A stretch of DNA of 64,000 bases from assembly GCA_030248295.1 (NCBI GenBank), contig JASANH010000720.1, positions 62,001 to 126,000 on the forward strand, written 5' to 3'. The stretch is from Mesodorylaimus sp. YZB2_4. Lineage: Eukaryota; Nematoda; Enoplea; Dorylaimida; Dorylaimidae. A model generated the notes under the pieces. That model searched no databases. It saw only the letters and a program-made list of their open reading frames with translations, and had not been told where the DNA came from. Made by a program: the position numbers and the translations under genes. Positions 36,972 to 47,300 of the stretch are shown here, piece after piece (position 1 is the first letter of the stretch; each line of letters starts with the position of its first letter).

Positions 36972-36977
36972 TTTATT
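36972..36977 (-). terminator. Possible polyadenylation signal of the single-exon receptor
   Basis: TTTATT on the plus strand (AATAAA on the minus), about 215 bases past the stop at 37193. An S1 fragment lies between stop and signal, so it would be in the 3' UTR. Confidence 0.35.
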
Positions 36978-37031
36978 AAAGTAAAACTATCTATTTTCTT
37001 CGAAAACACACTAAAATCCAGAAAAATAATG

Positions 37032-37105
37032 TCCATGTCATGTCATGTAATACTTTATCGATAGCCAAGCACCACAAGGCGCACTCAGGGCTAAGGAACA
37101 TATAA
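37032..37105 (-). repeat. SINE family S1, 3' fragment, minus strand
   Basis: The minus strand reads TTCCTTAGCCCTGAGTGCGC, then GCTTGGCTATCGATAAAG and a TGACATGACATGGAC tail, matching the 6915 and 53.9-kb copies. Confidence 0.65.
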
Positions 37106-37192
37106 TGACCAGCTACCAGCATAATGCTAATCATAACTGATCGGATACCTTACCAGCACGAAATTTCCTCTGATCGTGAGCTCGCCTAAAAA

Positions 37193-38380
37193 TCACACAG
37201 CCACAGCGTCCACATGGTTCTCCAGATAAGAAACGCTAGAATTGGTTTTGATTAGGCCGAGCCACGAAAAACACTTTGAGACAGCGGCAGTGAATGATTG
37301 CCGCAGTGGTCGACTCATAACAAAGTACAAGATGGATGTCATTGTGCAACTTAACAAAGATAACAAATCCATGAGACTGGCTAAGCTCAAATAGGTTTTC
37401 ATCAAAGCATCGGGCCAAATGCCCGTCATCACTGACAGCACAGTATTTGGTAGCTCGCAGATCAGAGTGGTCAGCAAAATAATTACCAAAATTAGTGAGC
37501 TTGGCATGTGAGATCTTTTCCGCTCTTTTTTATAAATTGAAACTGAACTTACCCTGGCCCTCATGCTATTCAGAATCGGGCAATTCTGGAGAAGGCTTCT
37601 CTGCCTTTTCCGATGTCTTTTGTACATCAAAACTACTACATTTATGGAAAAATATGATAGCAGCAGGCAAGGGACCAATTTCAATAGTATCCCATTCGTC
37701 CAAAATGCCACTTTGACCAACAGTTCATTGTTCCTCGAAACGAACTCGGGATGCTGCATAACATAATATACGTTGTGGTTACGGGGACAAAGACTGTCAT
37801 TTTCTGGAGCCCGAGGGCCCTCTACAATCGAATATTGCACAAATATGGGTACAGAAACTACAAAAACAGCTGCACCCATTGCTACTGCGATTTTTACTGC
37901 GAAAGATGGTTTTTCTTTCTTTATCGGAGTTGTTCTCGATAAAATAATTTTTCTGTACATGGCCATGGACACTGAGAGCCAGAGAGTAAATGCTCTCAGG
38001 TAGACACTGACGTTGGCGAAGAACAGTTGGAATACAACCCGAGAGAAGGTCAAAAAGGCGGTGGGACATTGATTTTGTGTTCCCAGTTCGAAGTGATTTA
38101 CATAAATAAAATAGAGTAGCATCAGGACAGCGTCCATAAATGTGACTAGAGCCAGCAATCGGTTGACTGTTGTCCCCATTCGGGATCTTGATAGTAAAAC
38201 AGCCATCAGCGTGTTAGAAATTATGCCAAACGCAGAAATGGCTGAAGAAGCTTGGTAGTAAAGCATGGCCGACATGGTTGTCAGATGGTCGGATAGTACT
38301 GTATACGATTTTCCAGCGAACGCCAAAGTTGTATCTCGATATACAGCACTGCAGGACCGCAAAAAGGAGGAAGGATTCAC
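37193..38380 (-). CDS. Neuropeptide GPCR, FMRFamide/myosuppressin (DMSR) type, single exon
   Basis: Intronless frame of 395 residues with seven hydrophobic segments. TM1 has the conserved Asn in GIISNTLMAVLL; TM2 FMDAVLMLLYFIY; TM3 VSVYLRAFTLWLSVSMAMYRK, where the DRY position reads MYR, as is usual in this family (W/Y-R). TM5 is preceded by WTNGILLKLVPCLLLS, TM6 has VIILLTTLICELPNTVL, and TM7 runs from LMDLLSLLSC to SILYFVMSRPLRQSF. ELP in TM6 and LYxVMSRxxR after TM7 are typical of insect myosuppressin receptors and nematode DMSR receptors. A GTAAGT lies in the third intracellular loop (about 37550), but the frame is open and sensible through it, so no intron is called. The start at 38380 gives a 40-residue extracellular N-terminus; a later Met is possible. 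Confidence 0.88.
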   Translation of the reverse strand: MNPSSFLRSCSAVYRDTTLAFAGKSYTVLSDHLTTMSAMLYYQASSAISAFGIISNTLMAVLLSRSRMGTTVNRLLALVTFMDAVLMLLYFIYVNHFELGTQNQCPTAFLTFSRVVFQLFFANVSVYLRAFTLWLSVSMAMYRKIILSRTTPIKKEKPSFAVKIAVAMGAAVFVVSVPIFVQYSIVEGPRAPENDSLCPRNHNVYYVMQHPEFVSRNNELLVKVAFWTNGILLKLVPCLLLSYFSINVVVLMYKRHRKRQRSLLQNCPILNSMRARVSSVSIYKKERKRSHMPSSLILVIILLTTLICELPNTVLSVMTGIWPDALMKTYLSLASLMDLLSLLSCTMTSILYFVMSRPLRQSFTAAVSKCFSWLGLIKTNSSVSYLENHVDAVAV

Positions 38381-41300
38381 GTCAACCGACTCAATTTGTT
38401 CTCCTGGCGAGCTCGACTCCCCTCACTGGGATGCACCAGCCAGCGTGCGGGGAAAAGCACATAATCACACAATAAACGCGCACAAACAAGCTGTATGTGG
38501 CTGCTGGCGAAGGCATCCAAAAGAACGTTGTGCTGCTTTCCAGTACAAATACAGTTCCTTCGTTAGTGTCTGCAAGGGACGGTACAAGTAAGGTGTGACA
38601 AAAAAGAGGAGGCACTAAGCGAGAGACGCAAGTCACATAACCCAGAGCCCGAAACTAACCTGCGCCACTGCGAGATTTGAAAGAGGAAGTACGGGCACTT
38701 CGAAATCACATCATCGAAAAAGCTCTGCGCTAGACCTACAGCTGCAGAGATCTGTATATTTCAGAAGAGATCCATATGGATGGATCTTTAATCTACGCGG
38801 ATCTGCTATGGAATTGCATAGATTCACATGAAATGCGTGGAAATAAGTGGATCCATGTAGATATTAGTGGATCTACAATGGATCTTTGTGGAGCTGGGAG
38901 TCTGGGTCATTGCGTCCTGCCTGTTCTCAGCTCCGGTATACACCAGTGCCAGGAACCAGTAGTGTGATGTGGCCGGCAGTATTCACTGTCTTGCTTCGTC
39001 CTCCTGCTAATCTCCGACTGGTGGGTAGGTCGCTAGTGTCTAGGACTTTTGAAATAGGTACCCGTACATTCTTTCTGCGGGCTTCTCTCTCGAATGTTAG
39101 CATATTATTGTCATTCCATCTTGCGATAATTACCGACGTCAAACAGTGACTGATATCTTTTCATCCATTTCATTTTCCTCTTCGCTCGTCCGTTATCCTT
39201 ATGTGAGCACATTCGAGAAAAACCCATTAGCAGCAGCTTTCCCGCAGGTGGCTTATTGTATTTCAGTTCAGCGCCTACATCCATGAAAAACACTCTTTGC
39301 AGAATCTTTGGCTGCGTTTTTGCACTTTTTGTTAGAATAGGAACTAAAAGTATCACGATAGAATTTTAGCAGTACTGTATAGAAACTGAGATCTGAAAGA
39401 TTGAATATCGAAAGGAAATCCGAAGGTACGGTAGGTACGTCCTGTACGCGATGGAGCCTCCTGTATTAGTAAAAACTGGCAGTTACAGTATCCCATAGGC
39501 AACACGCATCTTCGTCCTAGGGGGTGGCGATTTTCAGTTGGTCATGGCTGCACAACTGAAAATCGTTTTTTCATAGTACAGTACCAAAAATGCTTTCAGT
39601 ATTGGAATCTTCACCAGCTTTAGCCTGAAAATTTGTCTGATCGTGAGAATACACTGGCTCAGCTGCCGTTAAACTTGTGGGTACGCGAGAAAAAATGGGG
39701 ATTCAACTGCCACATATTTCATCCATCAGAACAAAACTTGACCACAGCAATTGTAATGTTTGTAATTCATTTGAGACGACAATCTAAGTTTTAAAAATGA
39801 CCAGGCTTACAGCAGAGTTTTTCTGAGCAGAGCAGAGAATGATGTTGGAAAGCAGTAAATGCTGCATTTGAACAGGACACTTTTTCTGCTCATTATTTAC
39901 CTTTCATGCCTTCCCTTTTTCACTATAGATTTCAGAAGCATTTCGGACCCTCACTATTTTCGATTCCTGGCGTAAGGAGTGGCTCTGAGACACTTGACCC
40001 AGGTTAAGCTGACCTAAATATGTGAGCCCTTTTAGAGTATTTAGGCTGGGTCCACTGGGGATATGCAATATTTGCTATTGCTCCTAATTTTTTCCCGGGG
40101 GCTGTAGCAATTTAAACGAGCACGGCACATACCAAATCTTCCAGCACAAAAATAAGTTTTTACGCACAAGTTTTTACGCCTTGGCTTTTCGTAGTAGCAT
40201 CTAGGTTATAATAACGATGGCAGCAACAAATATAGGGAAGGATAATAATAAAAAGACAGTAAAAAAGAGGGTCCTAAGAGGCACGAATAACGTACAGTAT
40301 GCACCATATTTTAAATAACAATTTCACACCTTGGGAAGGTTCCCTAGGATTTTAATGGGGTCAGACCTGAAGGCTACAGTATAAGCCACGCGGATACAAG
40401 AAATTCACAGTGAATCTGTTATCTAGTCCCTCATGCTTTGCTGGTGGCTCCGCATTTTCATAACACATGTCACCATGGCGAGAATACTGTACATACTATG
40501 ACTATGATCCTTGTCATATAAGAATAACAAGCCTTTGACTTGTGAGAAGTGGGTGCAAGAATACATTTGATGCAACATCTTCTTTGCTTGGGAAAATTCC
40601 TAAGCCCTCAGATTGTGTCATGAAATCTGAGAAGCTGCAAGATCTGCTATTGCAAAATGATCAGTGGTCACTTCCGCATAAAATATTATCCCAGACCTAG
40701 CCACTATCATCTGGAGTGGTAAGTAAGATATAAATGAGAGTTGTTTTTGTACCCAGCAAAAAATCTGTTTCTCGCTATTAAAATCGCTATAAAAACAGGC
40801 TGATTTTCAGCCCTGAGCCTGCGTACTCCAACTCAATGCACATCTCGGTACATGTCGGTCCTCTTTGAGCATTTAGCATTCTTACTCTCCCAGGCATGAC
40901 TTACAACTTAGTGAGTCAGCTGTCATCCCAGCTCACTTGGCAAACTGCTTTTGATCAAAGTTTTTTGTGCAACAGCCTTCATTGTAAGACGCAAAATGCA
41001 AATACCTGTTGCGTGGATAATCCTAGGTGTGGACTAAGCAACTGTCCTTTCTAGAGAATGCTACAGCCGCAAAGAAGGCTAACGACTCATTGGCCGACGG
41101 ATACTCAATTAACTAAGCTACTTCCTGTCTGCGCAAGTAGGACGCACAAGGGTGCTATTGCAGTTGGAGGAGGAAAAGGTACGGGTACTGGCACGAAGTC
41201 ATGTCCGATTTGGCCCCCATGATTCCCACGATTGCGAGTGAGTCTACCTGCCTCATCCCATCAGATTCTCTCAATGCAGTAACCTTTGCGCCCTGTTCTG

Positions 41301-41865
41301 TTCGCGTGCAGTGGTCAAAAACAAACTACACATTCGCAGGCAGTTTTAACTTTGTAAGCAGAATTGCAAGTTTGAAGCTATCATACCGAGTGCAAGTAAG
41401 GCTTGCGCCAAGCCGACAAGTGAGCCAATTTTGTGTCCACCGAGGCATCGAGCAAGGCACAAATGGCCTACCAATATGAACAGTCTGACTGCCGATTAGT
41501 ACCTCCTCCCCCAAACCTTAGTCGGCATTTTGCGGAACAGTTGAAATTGATCTTTTTTCTGTGTCTGCAGCTCACAATCAGCAACCTCTGTCCGCGTAAT
41601 AGCCGCAGAAAACACGCCTTTGCTAATCTAGGTATACGGGGGATTCGGTAAATGGTGGAACGACGCGTGGCCGGAAAAGAAGCTTGCGATTAGGTCTGGC
41701 CGCACCGACATTCTGTGTGTCCGATCTGAAGCATAATTACATCCGGTGGCTGCCACAGAGGCTAATTGGCCAACGTCAATGGGTCAAAGGTGCTAGTTTT
41801 GGTTCTCTGCTCGCCATTTCGTTCGTTTAACTTCGCCGCTAGCAGTAGCCTCACATTCAGTAGGC
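38381..41865. other. Intergenic region
   Basis: About 3.5 kb with no supportable gene. One GGATC-rich tract (38758-38892) stands out; the rest is unremarkable A+T-rich sequence with short chance frames. Confidence 0.5.
38758..38892 (+). repeat. Degenerate GTGGATC-rich tract
   Basis: GGATC or AGATC-type words recur about every 10-25 bases (for example GGATGGATC, GCGGATC, GTGGATCCATG, GTGGATCTACAATGGATC). Likely a degenerate tandem array. Confidence 0.5.
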
Positions 41866-42047
41866 ATGGCTCCTAGCAATCGGCAGCTCGATGTTCTTCT
41901 TTGCATAATTTCTATCAGCATAGTGAGTCTGATGGACCGAACTGAAGCGAGAAAATTTACTATTTGTCCGTCGTCTTCAAGCCAGACCGAAAAATGCTGG
42001 ATTGTGGTTCTGGAAACCAATGGTCAGCGAGCGAAGCAGTCTGACAG
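41866..42047 (+). CDS. First exon of a secreted protein, paralogue of the 27-kb exon
   Basis: ATG followed by a signal peptide (LDVLLCIISISIVSLM, about residues 9-24), then ARKFTICPSSSSQTEKCWIV. The Cys spacing (CP then eight residues to KC) and the following VV-x-L stretch match the exon at 27136. Both exons are about 61 codons and end in phase 2 at a GTATG donor. The downstream exons were not found. As with its partner, a transferrin-like identity is only a suggestion. Confidence 0.45.
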
Positions 42048-42104
42048 GTATGGACCCCATAAAACCATGAGAGGAACCAAGGAACACCGCTATGTGCCCT
42101 TCGT

Positions 42105-42290
42105 GTAATCAGCACTCCTGGAGGTCGAGAGATCGATACCCTCCCCTGCCTGGGAGACGTCAACCTCTTCGGTTGATGTTTCAGCGACAGGTATACTCGT
42201 GAGACTTGTTTTCTTTCAGTCCGAGTTTTTGTCCCAGCGACTGGGGCCTCTGGCATCTCCGCTTTGGTGCGATGGTTACATTTGTCATAT
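42105..42290 (+). repeat. SINE-like repeat family S3, copy 2
   Basis: ACTCCTGGAGGTCGAGAGAT, CCTCCCCTGCCTGGGAGA, GGTTGATGTTTCAG.GACAGG and TTTTTGTCCCAGCGACT match 43985-44165 and, inverted, 30735-30960. GTCGAGAGATCGATACCC resembles a weak B box. Confidence 0.65.
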
Positions 42291-43084
42291 ATGTATAGCA
42301 AGCTTACAGAGCCCGACTGGGATTAGGGCCGTATGTAGTAGGTCGTGGTCCGTATTACGGAAGGGAGGGACCAGTGGAGCTTTCGGAACGCGCAAATAAT
42401 CCAAGGCAGCCAACAAAGTCTTCCGACGTGGGCCATGCCATGGCTGAAACATTATCGTGACGGGTTACGCTCCCGGCTGCTGGCTCCAGGCGGAGGGCCG
42501 ATCGCCAGGCGAAGCTGTGCACGTAATGGATAACTCATCGTCAGTCTGGTCGTGAGATTTACCGTCAATATGTTATTGGGTTGATATACGTACAGTGGTA
42601 TAGATTACCACCCACAGCAACTTTGTAGCTACCTACTCATATGAGAAAAAGCTTTCTGTAGTGTGCATGATGGTCTCTAATGTACTAGTAGTTGAAGTAC
42701 CACCATGTCAACCAACTGCCAACGCACATATTCCAAAAAGCCACGTTTAAATGCAGTGTGCAAATTTCTTACGCTAAACCACTTTACTATATTTCAGGCC
42801 TCAGTACAAATCGTTTCTGATTCGAAGACCACTGGTCGGGTGACCGAATGGCGAAAATGACATATCGTGCATCCGGTTTGCGAAGTTGTTTGACACACGA
42901 GATTTGATATTCATGCACTTTATATTCGCACTCGAGGATGACTCGCCACACACACACTTTATATTCAATATTTGTTAGCATGCACTCCATAAATATCCTC
43001 CGGCACAGTGCACAACCATCCGATATCACGCCTACGATGTCTGTGCGTGTGTTTGTAACCTTGGATAAAGTTTCTCGTGCTCCG

Positions 43085-43180
43085 GTTTGGCCTATTGCAT
43101 CACCACATGCGGAAATGAGCACTCGAGAATGAAGGACACACTCGAAGTTTACAACAAATGATAGACTTGCCAGTAAATGG
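43085..43180 (-). repeat. Diverged S1 copy, minus strand
   Basis: CATCACCACATGC.GAAATGAG, then CACTCGAGAATGAAGGACAC and ACAAATGATAGACTTGCCAG, matches the 5' parts of the plus-strand reading at 13378 and 63527. Confidence 0.5.
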
Positions 43181-43984
43181 GGGGGTCATATTTGGGGACA
43201 ATCATGTACGATCCCCCAAATGACCATGAAAGCGCTCATTGACAGACCTGTAAGTTTCAGTTGATGAAAAGATAGGCTGCAGAACCTGTTCGAAATGCAT
43301 CCTTCTCCAACGCCTCGATCACTACACCCTGATCGATATCGATTTTGTTGCTGAGCAATCGCAAACGAAGAAATGAGTAACAGCGACTAGTCGCAGTTTT
43401 TCCGCTTAATTGCTTTGACTCTAATTAGGCAGTCCTAAATTATTCGACACCTGATCAAGGAACTCGGGAGAGCTTCCTGCGCTAATGGCAGATCCGGGTC
43501 GAGATGTCGTTGCCTTTCAGCAGCTATAATTAGTCATGCACCAGGTTTCCGATCACGAATTAGGAAAGACTGCTTCCGCCGAATGTCGTCACGTCAGGCC
43601 GTACCAGTCTGAAGTCTTGGCGCGGAACTATCAGGAAACCATGCACAATCCACTGCGGCTTGGTTGTCTCGAGCTAATTCTGAACCTCCTAAAACCTTCC
43701 GCGCGTCACAGCAATAAACATACATGTGCAGGCAAAGGGAAATTGAATATTCGTTACTGCTGATGCCCTGACTGATCACTCTTCGAGCACATGCGATCAG
43801 CGCCCCAGGCAGTGGGAGAGACCCTAGTCTCTTGGATGAAAGCTTTGCGCAGGGTGCTGTGCAGGCCAACTGGAGAGACTGCTGAAACATCAAACCTACT
43901 GTTTGATGCCTCCTGGCTGGGTTAGAATACTGAATCAATTTCCAGACCACCTAGGAACATCAGGCTATCAAAGCAGAAAGGGGT

Positions 43985-44165
43985 GTGCAACCAGCACTCC
44001 TGGCGGTCGGGAGATACAATAGATGCCTCCCCTGGGTGGGAGACATCACCATCTCTGGTTGATGTTTCTAGGGCAGGTATAGTGCGAGACTTCTCCAGTC
44101 GCAGTTTTTTGGCCCAAGAGACTTCGGTCTCGACCATCTTCCGCCTGGGTGCGCTGGTCACAGGT
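43985..44165 (+). repeat. SINE-like repeat family S3, copy 3
   Basis: Best S3 copy: AGCACTCCTGGCGGTCGGGA, CCTCCCCTGGGTGGGAGACA, GGTTGATGTTTCTAGGGCAG and the TCGCAGTTTTTTGGCCCA block, ending GCGCTGGTCACAGG. Confidence 0.65.
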
Positions 44166-44329
44166 ATTTTAACAGCTACCTCGCAGTCAAGCAATGCATT
44201 GAACGCAATGTGTTTTGTGGCTTACCTCCTCGGTGATGTGCCCTCCCTTATCTCCACGACACTCAATATGCCCACTTCGTATCACACTACATTACACTCT
44301 ACAATGATCAGCTCGAGCCCACCTTCCAA

Positions 44330-47300
44330 CTACGCACTTGCAGTTTCCACTAATCCCGCCCCTGATCCGATACTTTTCACTAAATTCTCTCCCGTCTCTT
44401 TCAAACTTGGTAGGTCTGGAGGCGCGTTGGTGGGTCGTTTCAACAAAACTTGATTAGCTTTGGATTGGAAAAACGTATACGACAATATAATTTCGTCCAA
44501 GTGTCCGACTACTGGATCGAATGCGTAATCCGGGTCCAAATAAAAGAATATCGGCAGATCCACCTGCTCGCCCGCATTCAACATCTGCTCTTCAAAGCAG
44601 AAGCACTGAAATTGAAAAATACTGAAGGCTACACACCTACAATTTTTTGCAACCTAGTATGCAGTAACAAACAAAAGAAAAAATCTCCAAGTTCGCTGCT
44701 GTGCCGAATAACAATCATCTAGTTTAGTTCTCATAACTCAATCTGATATGTCCAGTATCCCCCCTTCTGGTCACCCCACGTAGCAACTGTACGATGCCCG
44801 TGCAGGAAGATAGTTCTTGCCGCTCTACAAAAATACAGTCCCTTACGAAGTCCATATACTTCCCAGGGGGGGGGGATGATTTTGATAACTTTTGACCTTA
44901 GTATGTTTGCGACAGTACCCGAGGACCCGACGATGAGATTTCGCGAAATTTTGATCGATTCTGGAGATACAGATGTGGACCCCTGTACTGTACAATATTG
45001 GGAGGGGTGTAAGCACCAATTGCTGCTCTCCCAGTTCTGCGTGGTAGCATGCTAAAACTCTCACGCACCTGAATCTTATTGAAATAAGCGGCCGCTTCGT
45101 AGGGGATGATATTGTAGGTCGATACGCCTATGACTGGTTTATCGGTCGAATTCGTGGCCGTAAAGAAGGCTAGCGCCGTTTCTCCTGGGTGCACCTAAAA
45201 CGCAAATAAATAAAACGCCTTAGTCCATAATAGCTAAGCCGATGGTCATGCACTCGTGTCAGCTGGTTAGAAAGGGCCATTCATAAAGGACGTCCACCCT
45301 AGAGGAGGGGGGGGTCAGCGGAAAGTGGACGGAAGTGGATGGGGGAGGGGAAGGCTGACGCCACGCGGACGTCCACTTTGCAAAAGTGGTGGTTAGTAAA
45401 TACTGGATATTTAATTACATATTCAAATAATCAAACGTCGATCCATAGACTCTTTGTTAGGTGTCTCAGATGGATTATATTCAAATTTTTAAAAACACCT
45501 TTCATCCTTTGCCTTCTGTTTTTCTCAGGCGGATAAAACGATTTTAGTGATGCTGCCAGTGTTTTTGACGCTTCAATCACGTGCCTTCTGTGATAAATCC
45601 CAGCAGGCGTAGGAGAGGGAGTCGGTCGGACATACTCTGACTTAGCGAGTTTTGCGACTATACCTGCCGCTTAAACATCAACCCGACGGCCTGACCCTCC
45701 CAGCCAGAGGGGATCGCCGTTATGGCGCCAGAACTTACATTTCCGTCACCCCAGTTCCGTCACTGGGATGTCGGAGACGATGCTGCGCTGCCAGAATCGA
45801 TTGATTCGACCCTCAGCGTGGATCCTGATCTCGATCTGGCTGATTCGATTCAAGAAATGAGATGCTAAAATGGGGGTAACGTCTTTGGCACTACGCTCTC
45901 CAGCCTGCCCTGTTTTCTCGCTGTCACTGTCCATGACCACTCGAAAACAACTTAGAAGAACTAGCCTGAACTCAAAGCAGAATTGAATAAGAAAAATTGT
46001 GATTTTTCAATTACATGTAGCATGGCAGACAATATTATTTTCAAGCAGAAGGAGCACGGAGTATTTTAGTTTTCAATTCGACAGATTTGGCTGAAGATTC
46101 GGCAGACTCGAGGAGGTCAAGGCGAAATGGACGGAAGGTGGACTGTGGGAGGGGCAGTCAAAAAAACGCTTTTTTTGGTGGACGTCCTTTATGGATGGCC
46201 CTAAATACGCGTATTGTTAACGGCAAAGCATAAGATTAGCTTTGACGAACAAAACCTTCCCCAGAATATCTTGCAGCAAAAACTCATGTGCTATCAAATT
46301 TTAGCAGCTGCGAATTCTGGGGACACACACTAGAATACCTGCTCGCCAAAATTTATTCTACTTTCTGAATTGGCAATAGAACATTTTTGCGCGAGTAACA
46401 ACAGACTGCTTGCAAGTGGGGGAAAGGGGCGTGGCTTCTACAGCGAGAGCCAATCAAAACTCAATCGAAATAACCAGTAGTTTCGCAAAACAGAAATTCT
46501 ACAGTGCATGTCACTTACATGAATGGTCTCTTGCAATGGGTGGAACTTCCACAACAGTTGACCGGCCGCATCTGCATTGAAACGTATGCGCACAACTCGA
46601 TCCTTGACCGGCTGCATGGAATCGATTTTATCTTGATCCCGTTTATATTTTCCCATGCCAGATCCCGAACTGTTGTCCTGAAATCGACCATATAATATCA
46701 TGTTTTGTGGGTCAGAAATACAAGATATCGAATTCAGAGAACAAAGACTGCGATTGAGTCTCACTTGGACCACGTCTCCGCAATAGTACTTTTATTCAAA
46801 GATTCTCAGACAGAAATAGCGCAGTGAAATCAGTGGGTGATAACGTGCAGGCGAAACATCATTTGTCCGGGTTGCTTGTGTGCTTCAGCAAACTAGAGAT
46901 AAGTACAAGTGCATTGGATTTGGGACATGCACTTACGGGCACTTACACTTACGGCACTGCTTACGGGCACTTATGGGCACTTACAGCTCTACTTTGTCAG
47001 GCGCGAAACGAATCTAAACCCGCACAACTGATGTTTCATGAGCACATTATCACCCACTGCTTTCCATGACATTCATTACTGCAAGCACCTTACGATTCTT
47101 CGCAGTCAGTAATTTGAGAAAAGCGTGCGCCCCGAGTGGGAATCGAACTTGCACCAGCAGAATTTTGAGTCTATCCTTCGATTTATAAATTTAAATCCGA
47201 GTCAATTTTTCATCTCCTGTAGTTGTGAACTTTCTAAAGTCAACCTTGAAAAACAGAAAGACATTTGCGCATGAGAGAAACATCTTGAGATCCCAGTGGT

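Larger units (their letters stand above)
33289..37192. other. Repeat-rich intergenic region between the two receptor genes
   Basis: Contains copies of repeat families D, S1, C, the hAT-like MITE and R2 (listed separately) and a 109-codon minus-strand ORF. The receptor promoters are expected near 33.3 kb and, for the next gene, beyond 38.4 kb. Confidence 0.5.
42048..44329. other. Repeat-bearing stretch between the secreted first exon and COX11
   Basis: Holds two S3 copies and a minus-strand S1-like fragment (about 43085-43180). No coding exon is supportable. It may include introns of the gene starting at 41866. Confidence 0.45.
45273..46202. mobile_element. Non-autonomous element with 26-bp terminal inverted repeats, 0.93 kb
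   Basis: Lies in COX11 intron 2. The left end AGGGCCATTCATAAAGGACG then TCCACC, and the right end read on the minus strand AGGGCCATCCATAAAGGACG then TCCACC, differ at one base. Next to each end is a related GGACGGAAG.TGGA.TG.GGGAGGGG block. The centre holds a diverged hAT-like MITE copy (about 45765-46090), so it looks like a host element carrying a nested insertion. No transposase and no certain target duplication. Confidence 0.7.

Noticed and set aside
37510-37560. Possible short intron in the single-exon receptor
   Set aside because: A GTAAGT exists, but the frame through it is open and reads as a normal basic third intracellular loop; removing about 40 bases would also shift the frame.
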